Source: Paludibacter sp. UBA6032 (lineage in GTDB: Bacteria; Bacteroidota; Bacteroidia; Bacteroidales; Paludibacteraceae). From it: 64,000 nt of DNA. The DNA lies in NCBI GenBank assembly GCA_002427885.1, contig DIZI01000014.1, forward strand, positions 1 through 64,000, read 5' to 3'. The number at the start of each line of letters is the position of its first letter. The stretch's first letter is position 1. Made by a program: the position numbers and the translations under genes. Shown here one piece after another: positions 9,855-17,171 of this stretch. The notes under the pieces were generated by a model. The model had not been told where the DNA came from. It did no database searches and saw only the letters and a program-made list of their open reading frames with translations.

Positions 9855-10625
9855 ATGAAAACAAAATTAATTCTAACAGCTTTTGCAATGTTCTTTTCGG
9901 TTTCATTGTTTCCACAATCAGCACAGGAAATCATTCAAAAGTCGACTGATCTGATTGATATCAGTTCCATGGAAATGCTGTCTACTCTCAAAATCATGGA
10001 TGCCAAAGGAAATGTGCGTGAACGGCAAATTACCACAGCAGCGAAGAAGTTTGGCGATGCGAATAAAATGCTGATTAAATTCATTGCACCAGCCGACGTA
10101 AAAGGCACCAGTTTGTTGGTGTACGATTACGATACCAAGAGCGATAATATGTGGATTTATATGCCCGCCCTGCGCAAAGTGCGTCGCATTGTAAGTACCG
10201 AAAAAGGGAAAAGCTTTATGGGTTCGGAATTTAGCAATGCCGATATGAGCAAACCCAATGTTAACGACTTTTCATATGTTCTGTCAGGAACGGAAAATTA
10301 TCAGGGAAAAGCTTGTTGGAAGATTATGCAAACCGGGAAAAATCAAACTATACAGGATGAAAATGGTTATAGTAAAAAGATAAGTTACGTTGATAAAAGT
10401 AGTTACTTATGTTACAAAGTCGAGTTTTACGATTTCTCTGGAAAATTGCAACGTGTTCAACTGCTGAGCAACTATAAAAAACAATCAAATGGTAAATACT
10501 TTGCCTTTTTGATGCAAATGGAAAATCTTCAAAATGGAAGAAAATCGATTATGACAGTCGATAAATTTCAGGCCGGCTCACAACTGCCCGAAAGTGCTTT
10601 TGCACCGACAACTCTGGATAAATAA
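9855..10625 (+). CDS. LolA-like outer-membrane lipoprotein-sorting family protein
   Basis: A 256-aa periplasmic protein with signal peptide MKTKLILTAFAMFFSVSLFPQ. It belongs to the LolA-like group that accompanies MMPL pumps, seen from the opening AQEIIQKSTDLID, the strands FIAPADVKGTSLLVYDY and NMWIYMPALRKVRRI, and the stretch SFMGSEFSNADM. These proteins have an open beta-barrel that shields an acyl chain. It is distinct from the housekeeping lipoprotein carrier LolA. It starts 14 bp after the MMPL gene and is probably its periplasmic partner. The start is preceded by two copies of ACCAATCAACT around the MMPL stop codon. Confidence 0.82.
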   Translation: MKTKLILTAFAMFFSVSLFPQSAQEIIQKSTDLIDISSMEMLSTLKIMDAKGNVRERQITTAAKKFGDANKMLIKFIAPADVKGTSLLVYDYDTKSDNMWIYMPALRKVRRIVSTEKGKSFMGSEFSNADMSKPNVNDFSYVLSGTENYQGKACWKIMQTGKNQTIQDENGYSKKISYVDKSSYLCYKVEFYDFSGKLQRVQLLSNYKKQSNGKYFAFLMQMENLQNGRKSIMTVDKFQAGSQLPESAFAPTTLDK

Positions 10626-10654
10626 AAACACAAGGACTATTTTTCCTGATAAAG

Positions 10655-11092
10655 ATGAAAACAAGGTTTAAATTTCTGTTAATGATTCTCTTGTCGGGAT
10701 GTTCAGGCATGATTTGCGCTCAAACACTTGATGTACATATTACTAATATACGAAACACAAAAGGTCAGCTTTGTCTGGCAATATTTACAGACGAAGAGGA
10801 TTTCAAAGATGAAAAAACATGTTGGGTGATGAAATGTGATAAAAAAGACCTTGTAAACGGAGAATTTCAGATCAAAATTGAGTTTCGCTCCGGGACATAT
10901 GGAATGTCGGTACTCGACGATGAAAATTACGATGGTAGAATGGATTATAATTTATTAGGAATTCCTCGTGAAGGGTTTGGATTTTCCAATTATTTTCACA
11001 AAGGAATTTTAAAACCGACATTTGACGATTTTAAATTTGATATTCAGAAAAACGAGATCAAAAAGCTATTAGTGAAAATGAAGTATTTCTAA
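10655..11092 (+). CDS. DUF2141 secreted protein
   Basis: A 145-aa protein with an N-terminal signal peptide (cleavage near residue 22, ICAQ) followed by one DUF2141 domain: LDVHITNIRNTKGQLCLAIF, then GTYGMSVLDDENYDGRMDYN and the G(I/L)P.EGFGFSN motif. The domain has a transthyretin-like beta-sandwich character and no known reaction. It is the last gene of the MMPL run (29 bp after the LolA-like gene) and ends 11 bp from the convergent acr3 gene. Its role in the cluster is unknown. Confidence 0.8.
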   Translation: MKTRFKFLLMILLSGCSGMICAQTLDVHITNIRNTKGQLCLAIFTDEEDFKDEKTCWVMKCDKKDLVNGEFQIKIEFRSGTYGMSVLDDENYDGRMDYNLLGIPREGFGFSNYFHKGILKPTFDDFKFDIQKNEIKKLLVKMKYF

Positions 11093-11103
11093 AAAATAAT
11101 TTA

Positions 11104-12159
11104 TCAATAAAGTTTCTTCTTGAACCAAAACGCCACATTCACCAATCCAATCATAACCGGCACTTCTACCAACGGACCGATAACGGCAGCAAATGCTTCT
11201 CCCGAATTAATGCCAAAAACAGCAATGGCAACAGCTATGGCTAATTCAAAATTATTACTGGCAGCGGTAAACGACAAGGTTGTTGATTGTTCGTATGTAG
11301 CACCTGCTTTTCTACTCATAAGGAATGAACCTACAAACATGATAACAAAATAGATCAGCAATGGAACGGCTATCAAAACCACATCGAATGGAATTTTTAC
11401 AATGTATTCGCCTTTGAGCGAAAACATGACGATAATGGTAAATAACAATGCAATCAACGTCAGTGGTGATATTTTAGGTATAAATTTGCTGTGATACCAT
11501 TCTTTGCTTTTTACCCGAATCAGAATAAAGCGTGTCAGGAAGCCTGCAATAAATGGGATTCCCAGGTAAATGAAAACACTTTCGGCAATTTGTCCGATGG
11601 TAATTTTAGAAACTGCATCGCTTGTAGGAATTCCGAACCAACCGGGAGCAATGGCAATAAAGAACCAAGCATAAACCGAGAAGAAAAGCACCTGAAATAT
11701 GCTGTTGAATGCCACCAAACCGGCTGCATACTGTGTGTCACCTTTTGCCAGGTCGTTCCAAACGATGACCATGGCTATACAACGTGCCAGTCCAATCATG
11801 ATAATTCCATACACATAAGGCAGGTTGGAATTATTCTCTCCGGGGAAAAATTTAAAGAGTAAAATTGCAAGTGTGAACATCAAAACCGAACCGATAATCC
11901 AGTTTTGAACCAATGATAATGTAAGAATTTTGGTGTTGCGAAATACTTCACCCAATTCTTCATACCTAACTTTTGCAAGCGGCGGATACATCATCACAAT
12001 CAATCCGATAGCGATAGGAATATTAGTTGTACCCGATGACATACTGTTCCAAAATATAGCAACAGATGGAAACATCCAGCCCGAAAACACGCCAAGAAAC
12101 ATGGCCAGGAATATCCAAAGTGTCAGATAACGATCTAAAAATTTAAGTCTTGTTTTCAT
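11104..12159 (-). CDS. acr3: Acr3-family arsenite efflux permease
   Basis: A 351-aa inner-membrane transporter with ten predicted helices, the length and pattern of Acr3. Key landmarks are the conserved cysteine in GLARCIAMVIVWN (fourth helix) and the glutamate in IGPLVEVPVMIGLV (last helices); in characterised Acr3 proteins these residues are needed for arsenite transport. It exports arsenite using the proton gradient. It is the last gene of the minus-strand arsenic operon, 48 bp after arsN2, and would remove the arsenite produced by the two ArsC reductases upstream. Confidence 0.93.
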   Translation of the reverse strand: MKTRLKFLDRYLTLWIFLAMFLGVFSGWMFPSVAIFWNSMSSGTTNIPIAIGLIVMMYPPLAKVRYEELGEVFRNTKILTLSLVQNWIIGSVLMFTLAILLFKFFPGENNSNLPYVYGIIMIGLARCIAMVIVWNDLAKGDTQYAAGLVAFNSIFQVLFFSVYAWFFIAIAPGWFGIPTSDAVSKITIGQIAESVFIYLGIPFIAGFLTRFILIRVKSKEWYHSKFIPKISPLTLIALLFTIIVMFSLKGEYIVKIPFDVVLIAVPLLIYFVIMFVGSFLMSRKAGATYEQSTTLSFTAASNNFELAIAVAIAVFGINSGEAFAAVIGPLVEVPVMIGLVNVAFWFKKKLY

Positions 12160-12207
12160 TGAGTTATTTATTGATTTGTGTACAATTTTAAATAGAACTC
12201 CGAATAA

Positions 12208-12810
12208 TCATTCTAATTCTTTCATCATACATACAGCCGTCGAAGGACACACTGAGGCGAATTCACTGGAAAACGCTATGCTTTGCGGGACTAATGTCCG
12301 ATCGGTATTGTTCCAACCTATTTTTGGGAAAAACCCGGCAGCGGTCGTGGTGAGCAGGTAAAGTCTTTTCAGTCCGTTGTCCCGACTCCAGGTTTCGGCT
12401 TCTGCCACCAGCTTTTTTCCGATACCTTTTCCACGAAAATCATTGTTTACGGCCAATGAGCGTAATAATCCGGCATCTCCGTAAACCTCCACGGCTACGC
12501 AACCAACAGTTTTTCCTTCCAAGAGTGCCACCAGAAACATCCGTTTCCCTACACCGAGGTCACTTAGCGCTAAGTTATTTGTTTTAAGTAATGCTACGAT
12601 TGCTTCTACATCCTCTTCACGAGCCAATCCATAGTCTACCGTTTTTAAGGTACTTTCGGAAACATACGAATCAGGAACAATCGGGATATAATCCGTTTCA
12701 TCTATTCCCGTTGAATTTCCGCCACAAGAATACTGTACCTTTATCAAACTGTTTTTTGATAGTTCGGTATATTGTTCGAGTAAGGATTTTTTTGATTTTT
12801 CTTCAGGCAT
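12208..12810 (-). CDS. arsN2: ArsN2-type GNAT acetyltransferase with an ArsM-like N-terminus
   Basis: A 200-aa protein. Residues about 58-195 are a GNAT acetyltransferase of the ArsN2 group: RSLAVNNDFRGKGIGKKL is the acetyl-CoA-binding motif and LLTTTAAGFFPKIGW is typical of ArsN2. The first 55 residues are extra compared with ordinary ArsN2 (about 150 aa). They resemble the start of ArsM: QYTELSKNS against ERYGEIAKQS, SCGG against SCCG, and a DY shortly after. The neighbouring arsM gene carries the full version, so the extension may derive from it by partial duplication and fusion. The acetylated substrate of ArsN2 is not settled; an arsenical or arsenic-related metabolite is the usual assumption. 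It lies between arsM and acr3 in the operon. Confidence 0.8.
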   Translation of the reverse strand: MPEEKSKKSLLEQYTELSKNSLIKVQYSCGGNSTGIDETDYIPIVPDSYVSESTLKTVDYGLAREEDVEAIVALLKTNNLALSDLGVGKRMFLVALLEGKTVGCVAVEVYGDAGLLRSLAVNNDFRGKGIGKKLVAEAETWSRDNGLKRLYLLTTTAAGFFPKIGWNNTDRTLVPQSIAFSSEFASVCPSTAVCMMKELE

Positions 12811-12831
12811 ACTGTAAATTTTTAAAAAGAT

Positions 12832-13641
12832 TCACATTTTAATTTTTTCAGCAGAAATAGTGATACTGAAAATCCCAATTTCTTTATTCTTGAATTTAAG
12901 AATCTCTGTATCTGTCAAATAGTTTTTCAAAATATCAACCGGAAGTTCAATCTCTTTTTGTTTGTGAATTTCAATATTATGAAAACCTTGTTCGCGGATA
13001 ATACCCATGTATTTGTCCATTTCAATCGCTCCTGAAACACAGCCTGCATACATTTCGGCATCTTTTTGAAGCTTCTCAGGCAATTCACCTTTTATCACCA
13101 CATCCGACACACAAAAATGTCCTTTCGGTTTGAGCACGCGGTAGATTTCCGAAAATGCATTTTGCTTATCCGGCACTAAATTTAACACACAATTTGAAAC
13201 AATCACATCAAACTGATTGTCGCCAAACGGCATTTCTTCAATATCACCCTTAACAAATTCTACGTTTGTAAAACCAAGTTTTTCAACATTCCGTCGTGCT
13301 TTTTCAAGCATAGCATCGGTAAAATCAATTCCGGTTATTTTGCCTTTTTCGCCTACGATGGCACGAGCCACAAAGCAATCATTTCCGGCACCACTGCCTA
13401 AATCCAGTACCGAGTCGCCTTCTTTTATTGTTGCAAACTGAGTCGGAATACCGCACCCCAGCCCTAAATCAGCATCGGGATTATAACCTTTTTCTTTATT
13501 GTAGTTTTCACTAAAAATCGTGTAATCTACGGTGCAACAGCCACCAACTCCACAACACGAAGTTTCGTTTTGGATTTTAGATTGTTTGGCTATTTCTCCG
13601 TATCTTTCCTGTACAACGTATTTTAAATCTTCAGCCTTCAT
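12832..13641 (-). CDS. arsM: ArsM arsenite S-adenosylmethionine methyltransferase
   Basis: A 269-aa class I methyltransferase that methylates arsenite using S-adenosylmethionine. The N-terminus has the ArsM signature (Cys29, Cys30, Cys35, Cys36, then VDYTIFSENY and YNPDADLGLGCG with Cys63). The SAM site is VLDLGSGAGNDC (79-89). Cys151 in SNCVLNL and Cys201 in YAGCVSGA are 50 residues apart, as are the arsenic-binding cysteines of characterised ArsM proteins. Its start overlaps the stop of arsC by 4 bp, so the two are translationally coupled. The product, trivalent methylarsenite, is more toxic than arsenite, and the ArsP-like permease in the second operon (26912-27943) could remove it. Confidence 0.93.
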   Translation of the reverse strand: MKAEDLKYVVQERYGEIAKQSKIQNETSCCGVGGCCTVDYTIFSENYNKEKGYNPDADLGLGCGIPTQFATIKEGDSVLDLGSGAGNDCFVARAIVGEKGKITGIDFTDAMLEKARRNVEKLGFTNVEFVKGDIEEMPFGDNQFDVIVSNCVLNLVPDKQNAFSEIYRVLKPKGHFCVSDVVIKGELPEKLQKDAEMYAGCVSGAIEMDKYMGIIREQGFHNIEIHKQKEIELPVDILKNYLTDTEILKFKNKEIGIFSITISAEKIKM

Positions 13642-14063
13642 AACTGCGGTTTGATTTGTTCTACATAGAATTTATAAAACCCTTCTTTTATCTCATCCCG
13701 GACACGAATAAATTCACTCCGGATAAATGCTTCAGTCCCTTCGGCGTGACTTGGATCGTCGTAACCCATGTGTAAACGGTGTTTTACTTTTCCAAAAAAT
13801 GCAGGGCATTCTTCATTAGCTCCACCGCAAACGGTTATCACGTAATCCCATTCATCTTTCAGGTATTTATCTACCGAATCGGAAGTATGGTTGCTAATGT
13901 CAATTCCGGCATCTTTCATGGCGGCAACTGCTTTTTGGTTTAGTTTGCCCGAGGCTTGTGTACCAGCCGAACAAACGGTAATGGTTGAGTCGAAGGATTG
14001 TAAAAAACCATGAGCCATTTGGCTGCGACATGAGTTTCCTGTGCAAAGAATTAATACTTTCAT
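13638..14063 (-). CDS. arsC: Thioredoxin-coupled arsenate reductase ArsC (copy 1)
   Basis: A 141-aa low-molecular-weight phosphatase-fold protein that reduces arsenate to arsenite. The P-loop is CTGNSCR (Cys7 to Arg13, CX5R). The redox pair is Cys79 and Cys86 in VCGGANEECP. Spacings 7-79-86 equal those of the thioredoxin-linked enzyme of Staphylococcus (10-82-89), so thioredoxin is the likely reductant. It overlaps arsM by 4 bp and follows a second arsC-like gene 25 bp upstream. Confidence 0.92.
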   Translation of the reverse strand: MKVLILCTGNSCRSQMAHGFLQSFDSTITVCSAGTQASGKLNQKAVAAMKDAGIDISNHTSDSVDKYLKDEWDYVITVCGGANEECPAFFGKVKHRLHMGYDDPSHAEGTEAFIRSEFIRVRDEIKEGFYKFYVEQIKPQL

Positions 14064-14088
14064 ATATGTGTATTTAAAATTGTTTCTT

Positions 14089-14520
14089 TTATTGTTTGTA
14101 ATTAACTATGAATTTCTCAATTTCGGCTTTAATCATATCTCTTACTTTTCGTGTTGCGGCTAGTATTTCATCATCGGTCCCGGTAAATTCGACAGGATTT
14201 GGGAATGACCAATTTAATCGATTACAAATACCGGGGAAAACAGGACATTTCTCTGCATTTGCGACATCGCATACTGCAATTACATAATCGAATAATCGTC
14301 CTTGTTTAAAAAACTCAAATACGCTGTCTGTTTTATTTTGAGATATGTCAATGCCTTCTTCCTTCATTACCTGAATTACGTAAGGATTTAATGTTCCAGC
14401 TTCTAAACCTGCGCTTTCTGCATAAAAACTATCACCTGCAAGCGTATTTAGAAACGCTTCAGCCATTTGGCTTCTGGCGGAATTGTGAACACAAACGAAT
14501 AGTACTTTTGTTTTTGTCAT
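14089..14520 (-). CDS. Arsenate reductase ArsC-like (copy 2, divergent)
   Basis: A 143-aa protein of the same phosphatase fold. The P-loop is CVHNSAR (Cys10 to Arg16), followed by SQMAEAF. The redox cysteines are Cys84 and Cys92 in VCDVANAEKCP, with a further Cys99. Compared with copy 1 it lacks the second P-loop cysteine and the loop lengths differ, so it is a paralogue from a separate subfamily and not a fresh duplicate. In many Bacteroidota arsenic operons two such genes occur together. It may act on arsenate with a different donor or on a related oxyanion; this is unproven. Confidence 0.85.
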   Translation of the reverse strand: MTKTKVLFVCVHNSARSQMAEAFLNTLAGDSFYAESAGLEAGTLNPYVIQVMKEEGIDISQNKTDSVFEFFKQGRLFDYVIAVCDVANAEKCPVFPGICNRLNWSFPNPVEFTGTDDEILAATRKVRDMIKAEIEKFIVNYKQ

Positions 14521-14551
14521 AATTTATATTTCTATTGGTGATAAATTCAAT

Positions 14552-14953
14552 TTAGCAACAAGAATCCGAAGATCCACTGCCACAACCACAAGATGAAACC
14601 GGTTTTACCATTGAAAACGACCGGTGAGCTCTCTTCACAGGTAACTTCGTATTTTCCCATGCATCAATGCCACCCTGCAGACTAAATATATTTTCAGGAT
14701 TCCAACCATTATATATCAGGAACTGTGCAACTCTATAACTTCGGACCCCCAGATGACAAGCAATAACCAATTTTCGATCTTTTGGAATATCCTGATAATT
14801 TTCATCAAACCGGCTGTAGGATACATTTAGCACATTCTGTATATCAAATGCCTCTTGTTCCAACTCATACTTTTCTCTTACATCTATTAATAATGCGCCC
14901 GTATTGATATAAGCAAAAGCTGTCCCGGGGCTTATTTCATTTATTTCTTCCAT
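14552..14953 (-). CDS. Rhodanese-domain protein with cysteine-rich tail
   Basis: A 133-aa cytoplasmic single-domain rhodanese. The start is the CDC25-like LLIDVREKYE (21-30). The active-site loop is ACHLGVRS with the persulfide cysteine Cys66, and LQGGIDAW (92-99) closes the fold. After the domain comes a short tail ending CGCGSGSSDSCC (Cys122, 124, 132, 133), a likely metal or metalloid site. It lies second in the arsenic operon, between arsR and arsC. Rhodaneses pass sulfane sulfur to thiols, so it might supply sulfur or reducing thiols for arsenic handling. The tail suggests it could carry arsenite; this is inference. Confidence 0.85.
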   Translation of the reverse strand: MEEINEISPGTAFAYINTGALLIDVREKYELEQEAFDIQNVLNVSYSRFDENYQDIPKDRKLVIACHLGVRSYRVAQFLIYNGWNPENIFSLQGGIDAWENTKLPVKRAHRSFSMVKPVSSCGCGSGSSDSCC

Positions 14954-14969
14954 GATATCTAAAATTAAA

Positions 14970-15314
14970 TTATAAACATACCGATTCAGTCGAACAGGAA
15001 ATATTGGCAGATTTTATCGGCTCAAAAAAATAGTCAAACTTTTCCAGATACTCTTCAATCGTTGATCCGCACAAGCAATAATTTATTTTCAAACCGTCAA
15101 TTTCTCCATGTATCAATCCCATATCACGCAATTCTTTTAAATGCTGCGAAACGGTAGTTCGACTCAAAGGCAATTGATCTGAAATATCACCCGAAATGCA
15201 GGTTTTAGTCTCAGCTAAATACTTCAAAATGGCTAATCTGGCAGGGTTAGAAATAACCTTTGCAAATTTAGCCAACTCTTGCAGCTCAATATCAAATACT
15301 TCTGTTTTTATCAT
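14970..15314 (-). CDS. arsR: ArsR-family arsenic-responsive repressor (operon 1)
   Basis: A 114-aa winged-helix repressor from the ATG at 15314. A longer frame from 15347 is ruled out because its first codons coincide with the -7 box. The helix-turn-helix is LPLSRTTVSQHLKELRDMGL (49-68), preceded by the ArsR opening AKVISNPARLAIL. Possible metalloid ligands are Cys39, Cys80 and Cys82 (YCLC), Cys107 and Cys113. Without arsenite it should bind the dyad at 15327-15348 and shut off its own operon; arsenite binding releases it. It is the first gene, followed 17 bp later by the rhodanese. Confidence 0.92.
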   Translation of the reverse strand: MIKTEVFDIELQELAKFAKVISNPARLAILKYLAETKTCISGDISDQLPLSRTTVSQHLKELRDMGLIHGEIDGLKINYCLCGSTIEEYLEKFDYFFEPIKSANISCSTESVCL

Positions 15315-15326
15315 ATCTTTATGTTT

Positions 15327-15364
15327 TATGTCGCAAACATACGACATAGTTTCGAGATGACAAA
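15327..15364 (-). promoter_or_regulatory. Promoter and ArsR operator of arsenic operon 1
   Basis: On the minus strand, TTTG (15364-15361) and TATGTTTG (15341-15334) are separated by exactly 19 bp, a perfect Bacteroidota promoter. The -7 box fills the gap between two 7-bp inverted arms, TATGTCG (15327-15333) and CGACATA (15342-15348). A bound repressor dimer would cover the -7 box directly. Transcription would begin about 13 bp before the arsR ATG. Confidence 0.82.
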
Positions 15365-15671
15365 ATTTTTAGTGATAAATTTTAATTACAAAGTACATCT
15401 TTGAGTTTTTCTGATATTTATAACAATACTATCTCAAATAGATAATCTATTATAGATAGTCTGTTTTAGATAATTAGTTATTCGGCTGTTTTACTGTACT
15501 ATATATAGCTAATGATAGGGTAATAATACCCGAAAACTTTATTAATAATCAAACCGGATAATTCTCGTTTTATTTGTGTTATTTTGTGTGTTATTTAATT
15601 CCTAAAGAATAATTTTTAATTTATTTCATCTCCGATGTTATATTTTCTTCAATCAATCGTCATTATAGTAA
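15365..15671. other. AT-rich divergent spacer with a small dyad
   Basis: No gene is visible. A 15-bp dyad AATAGAT-A-ATCTATT lies at 15437-15451, followed by two more TAGATA-type motifs up to about 15472. It may be an operator for the divergent sigma factor gene. I could not find a convincing promoter for that gene. Confidence 0.4.
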
Positions 15672-16172
15672 ATGAGTCGGGAACGATATAAGGCAGAGAT
15701 ATTGCCCATACGCGAAAAGCTATTTCACATTGCACAACGGATACTTGTGGAGGAGCAGGAAGCTGAAGATGCCGTACAGGAAGTTCTTCTCAAGCTTTGG
15801 CGCATGCGTGACTCCTTAGACAAATATGACAGTACGACTGCATTTGCGACGACGGTTACAAAAAATCATTGTCTGGACAGGTTAAAAGTCAAAAACCGGC
15901 AGGATTTGCTCGACGAATCATATTATGCCCGGGCCGGAAATGATAACCCGTACCTGCAACTGGAGCGAAAAAACACAGACGAAGTTCTGCGAAAAATAAT
16001 TGAAAATCTTCCGGCTTTACAACAAGCCATTATCAAAATGAAGGACATGGAAGATTACGAAGTGGAAGAAATTGCAGAAATAACGGGAACAAATGTAGAA
16101 GCAGTAAGAGTAAATCTTTCGAGGGCAAGAAAAAAAGTTCGGGAAGAATACCTAAAATGGTCAAGCGTATGA
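15672..16172 (+). CDS. ECF-type RNA polymerase sigma factor
   Basis: A 166-aa sigma-70 factor of the extracytoplasmic function class. Region 2 includes AEDAVQEVLLKLWRMRDSL (33-51). Region 4 has the helix-turn-helix DYEVEEIAEITGTNVEAVRV (from about 131) followed by NLSRARKKVRE. The sequence belongs to the Bacteroidota-type factors that sit upstream of small anti-sigma genes. The next gene overlaps its end by 16 bp and has the features of its anti-sigma factor. Signal and regulon are unknown, though the two secreted/outer-membrane genes that follow are probable targets. Confidence 0.92.
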   Translation: MSRERYKAEILPIREKLFHIAQRILVEEQEAEDAVQEVLLKLWRMRDSLDKYDSTTAFATTVTKNHCLDRLKVKNRQDLLDESYYARAGNDNPYLQLERKNTDEVLRKIIENLPALQQAIIKMKDMEDYEVEEIAEITGTNVEAVRVNLSRARKKVREEYLKWSSV

Positions 16173-16633
16173 AAATTAAAATGAAATATAAACTGAGCTT
16201 TAGTGAAGCTGACAAGCTGATAGAAAGGTACTACGAAGGATTGACAACCGGCGTGGAAGAAAAACGGCTGATGGATTTTCTTTCACAGTCAAACCTGCCA
16301 GACCGGTTTAAACCCGAACAGGCTATCTTCGGCTATTTCAATCAGAAAAAACAGAAACCTCATTTCAGCGTAAGATCTTACATCAGTTGGATAAGTGCTG
16401 CCGCTGTAATATTATCGGTCGTGTTTGGATTACAATTTTTAGAAGCCGGTAACCGGGGGGATTATGCCTATATCGATGGAAAAAGAATAACGGATATACG
16501 GGAAGTGAAATCACAGGCATTAGCTTCCTTGAGTGATATTGATTCCGGAACAAATGAAGTGGAAGAATCATTTAAAAATCTAAATAACAAAGATTTAATT
16601 AAAGATCAACTCAATGTATTTTCCGGACTATAG
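16157..16633 (+). CDS. Probable membrane anti-sigma factor
   Basis: A 158-aa protein with a cytoplasmic N-terminal segment (ADKLIERYYEGLTTGVEEKRL, about 21-41), one membrane helix (about 74-92), and a 65-residue periplasmic tail. The N-terminal YYEG..T..EE pattern is common in small Bacteroidota anti-sigma proteins. No zinc-binding HxxxCxxC motif is present. Overlap with the sigma gene indicates coupled translation. The exact start among ATGs at 16157, 16169 and 16181 is uncertain. Confidence 0.68.
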   Translation: MVKRMKIKMKYKLSFSEADKLIERYYEGLTTGVEEKRLMDFLSQSNLPDRFKPEQAIFGYFNQKKQKPHFSVRSYISWISAAAVILSVVFGLQFLEAGNRGDYAYIDGKRITDIREVKSQALASLSDIDSGTNEVEESFKNLNNKDLIKDQLNVFSGL

Positions 16634-16668
16634 TAATAAAATTTAGCCTTGAAACAGGTAATAATCAG

Positions 16669-17145
16669 ATGACAAGTAAAAAAAATAATGTTATGAGATC
16701 AATTAAAAAGTATTTAATCCTAACGCTTCTGGTTGGATTCGGAATTGTACCGGCTCTACAAGCGCAAAACGATTTGCAGATAAGCAGGGTTTTTGATCAA
16801 TACGGAGAAAAAAAAGGAGTCGTAATGGTTGAACTCACCGACGAAATGCTGGAAGGTTACGACTTCTCCCTTTTCAAAAGTATAACCATCACAAACAATC
16901 CTCAGGCAGCAGACTTTATTCGGAATTGTCTGGTCAAAGATGAAGCGGGTGCAAAAAAAGTAAAACAGGTGGTTTCCAACGGAATTCCAACGTCCATTTA
17001 TTTGCAACTTCCGCGAAAGAATGAACTATACCGGCTCATTTTGTTCAACGAATCCTTTAAACCCGAGCAAAAAATTACCCTGATATATATTGAATCGAAA
17101 AACGATTCGGAAGATGTTCTAAAATTGATATTAAAAAAGAAATAA
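16669..17145 (+). CDS. Secreted protein of the ECF operon, unrecognised family
   Basis: A protein of up to 158 aa with a signal peptide (hydrophobic run LILTLLVGFGIVPAL, cleavage near LQAQ); the ATG at 16693 gives a more ordinary signal peptide than the one at 16669. The mature part (about 125 aa) is mixed charge with several short beta-strand and helix stretches and no catalytic motif that I know. Its position after sigma and anti-sigma genes fits small secreted DUF4252-type proteins of Bacteroidota ECF operons, but I cannot confirm the family. Periplasmic or surface location is likely. Confidence 0.65.
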   Translation: MTSKKNNVMRSIKKYLILTLLVGFGIVPALQAQNDLQISRVFDQYGEKKGVVMVELTDEMLEGYDFSLFKSITITNNPQAADFIRNCLVKDEAGAKKVKQVVSNGIPTSIYLQLPRKNELYRLILFNESFKPEQKITLIYIESKNDSEDVLKLILKKK

Positions 17146-17171
17146 GTATAAACTATTAATAATTAAACAAA

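Noticed and set aside
15315..15347. Longer ArsR start
   Set aside because: It lies on the operator and -7 box, upstream of the predicted transcription start.
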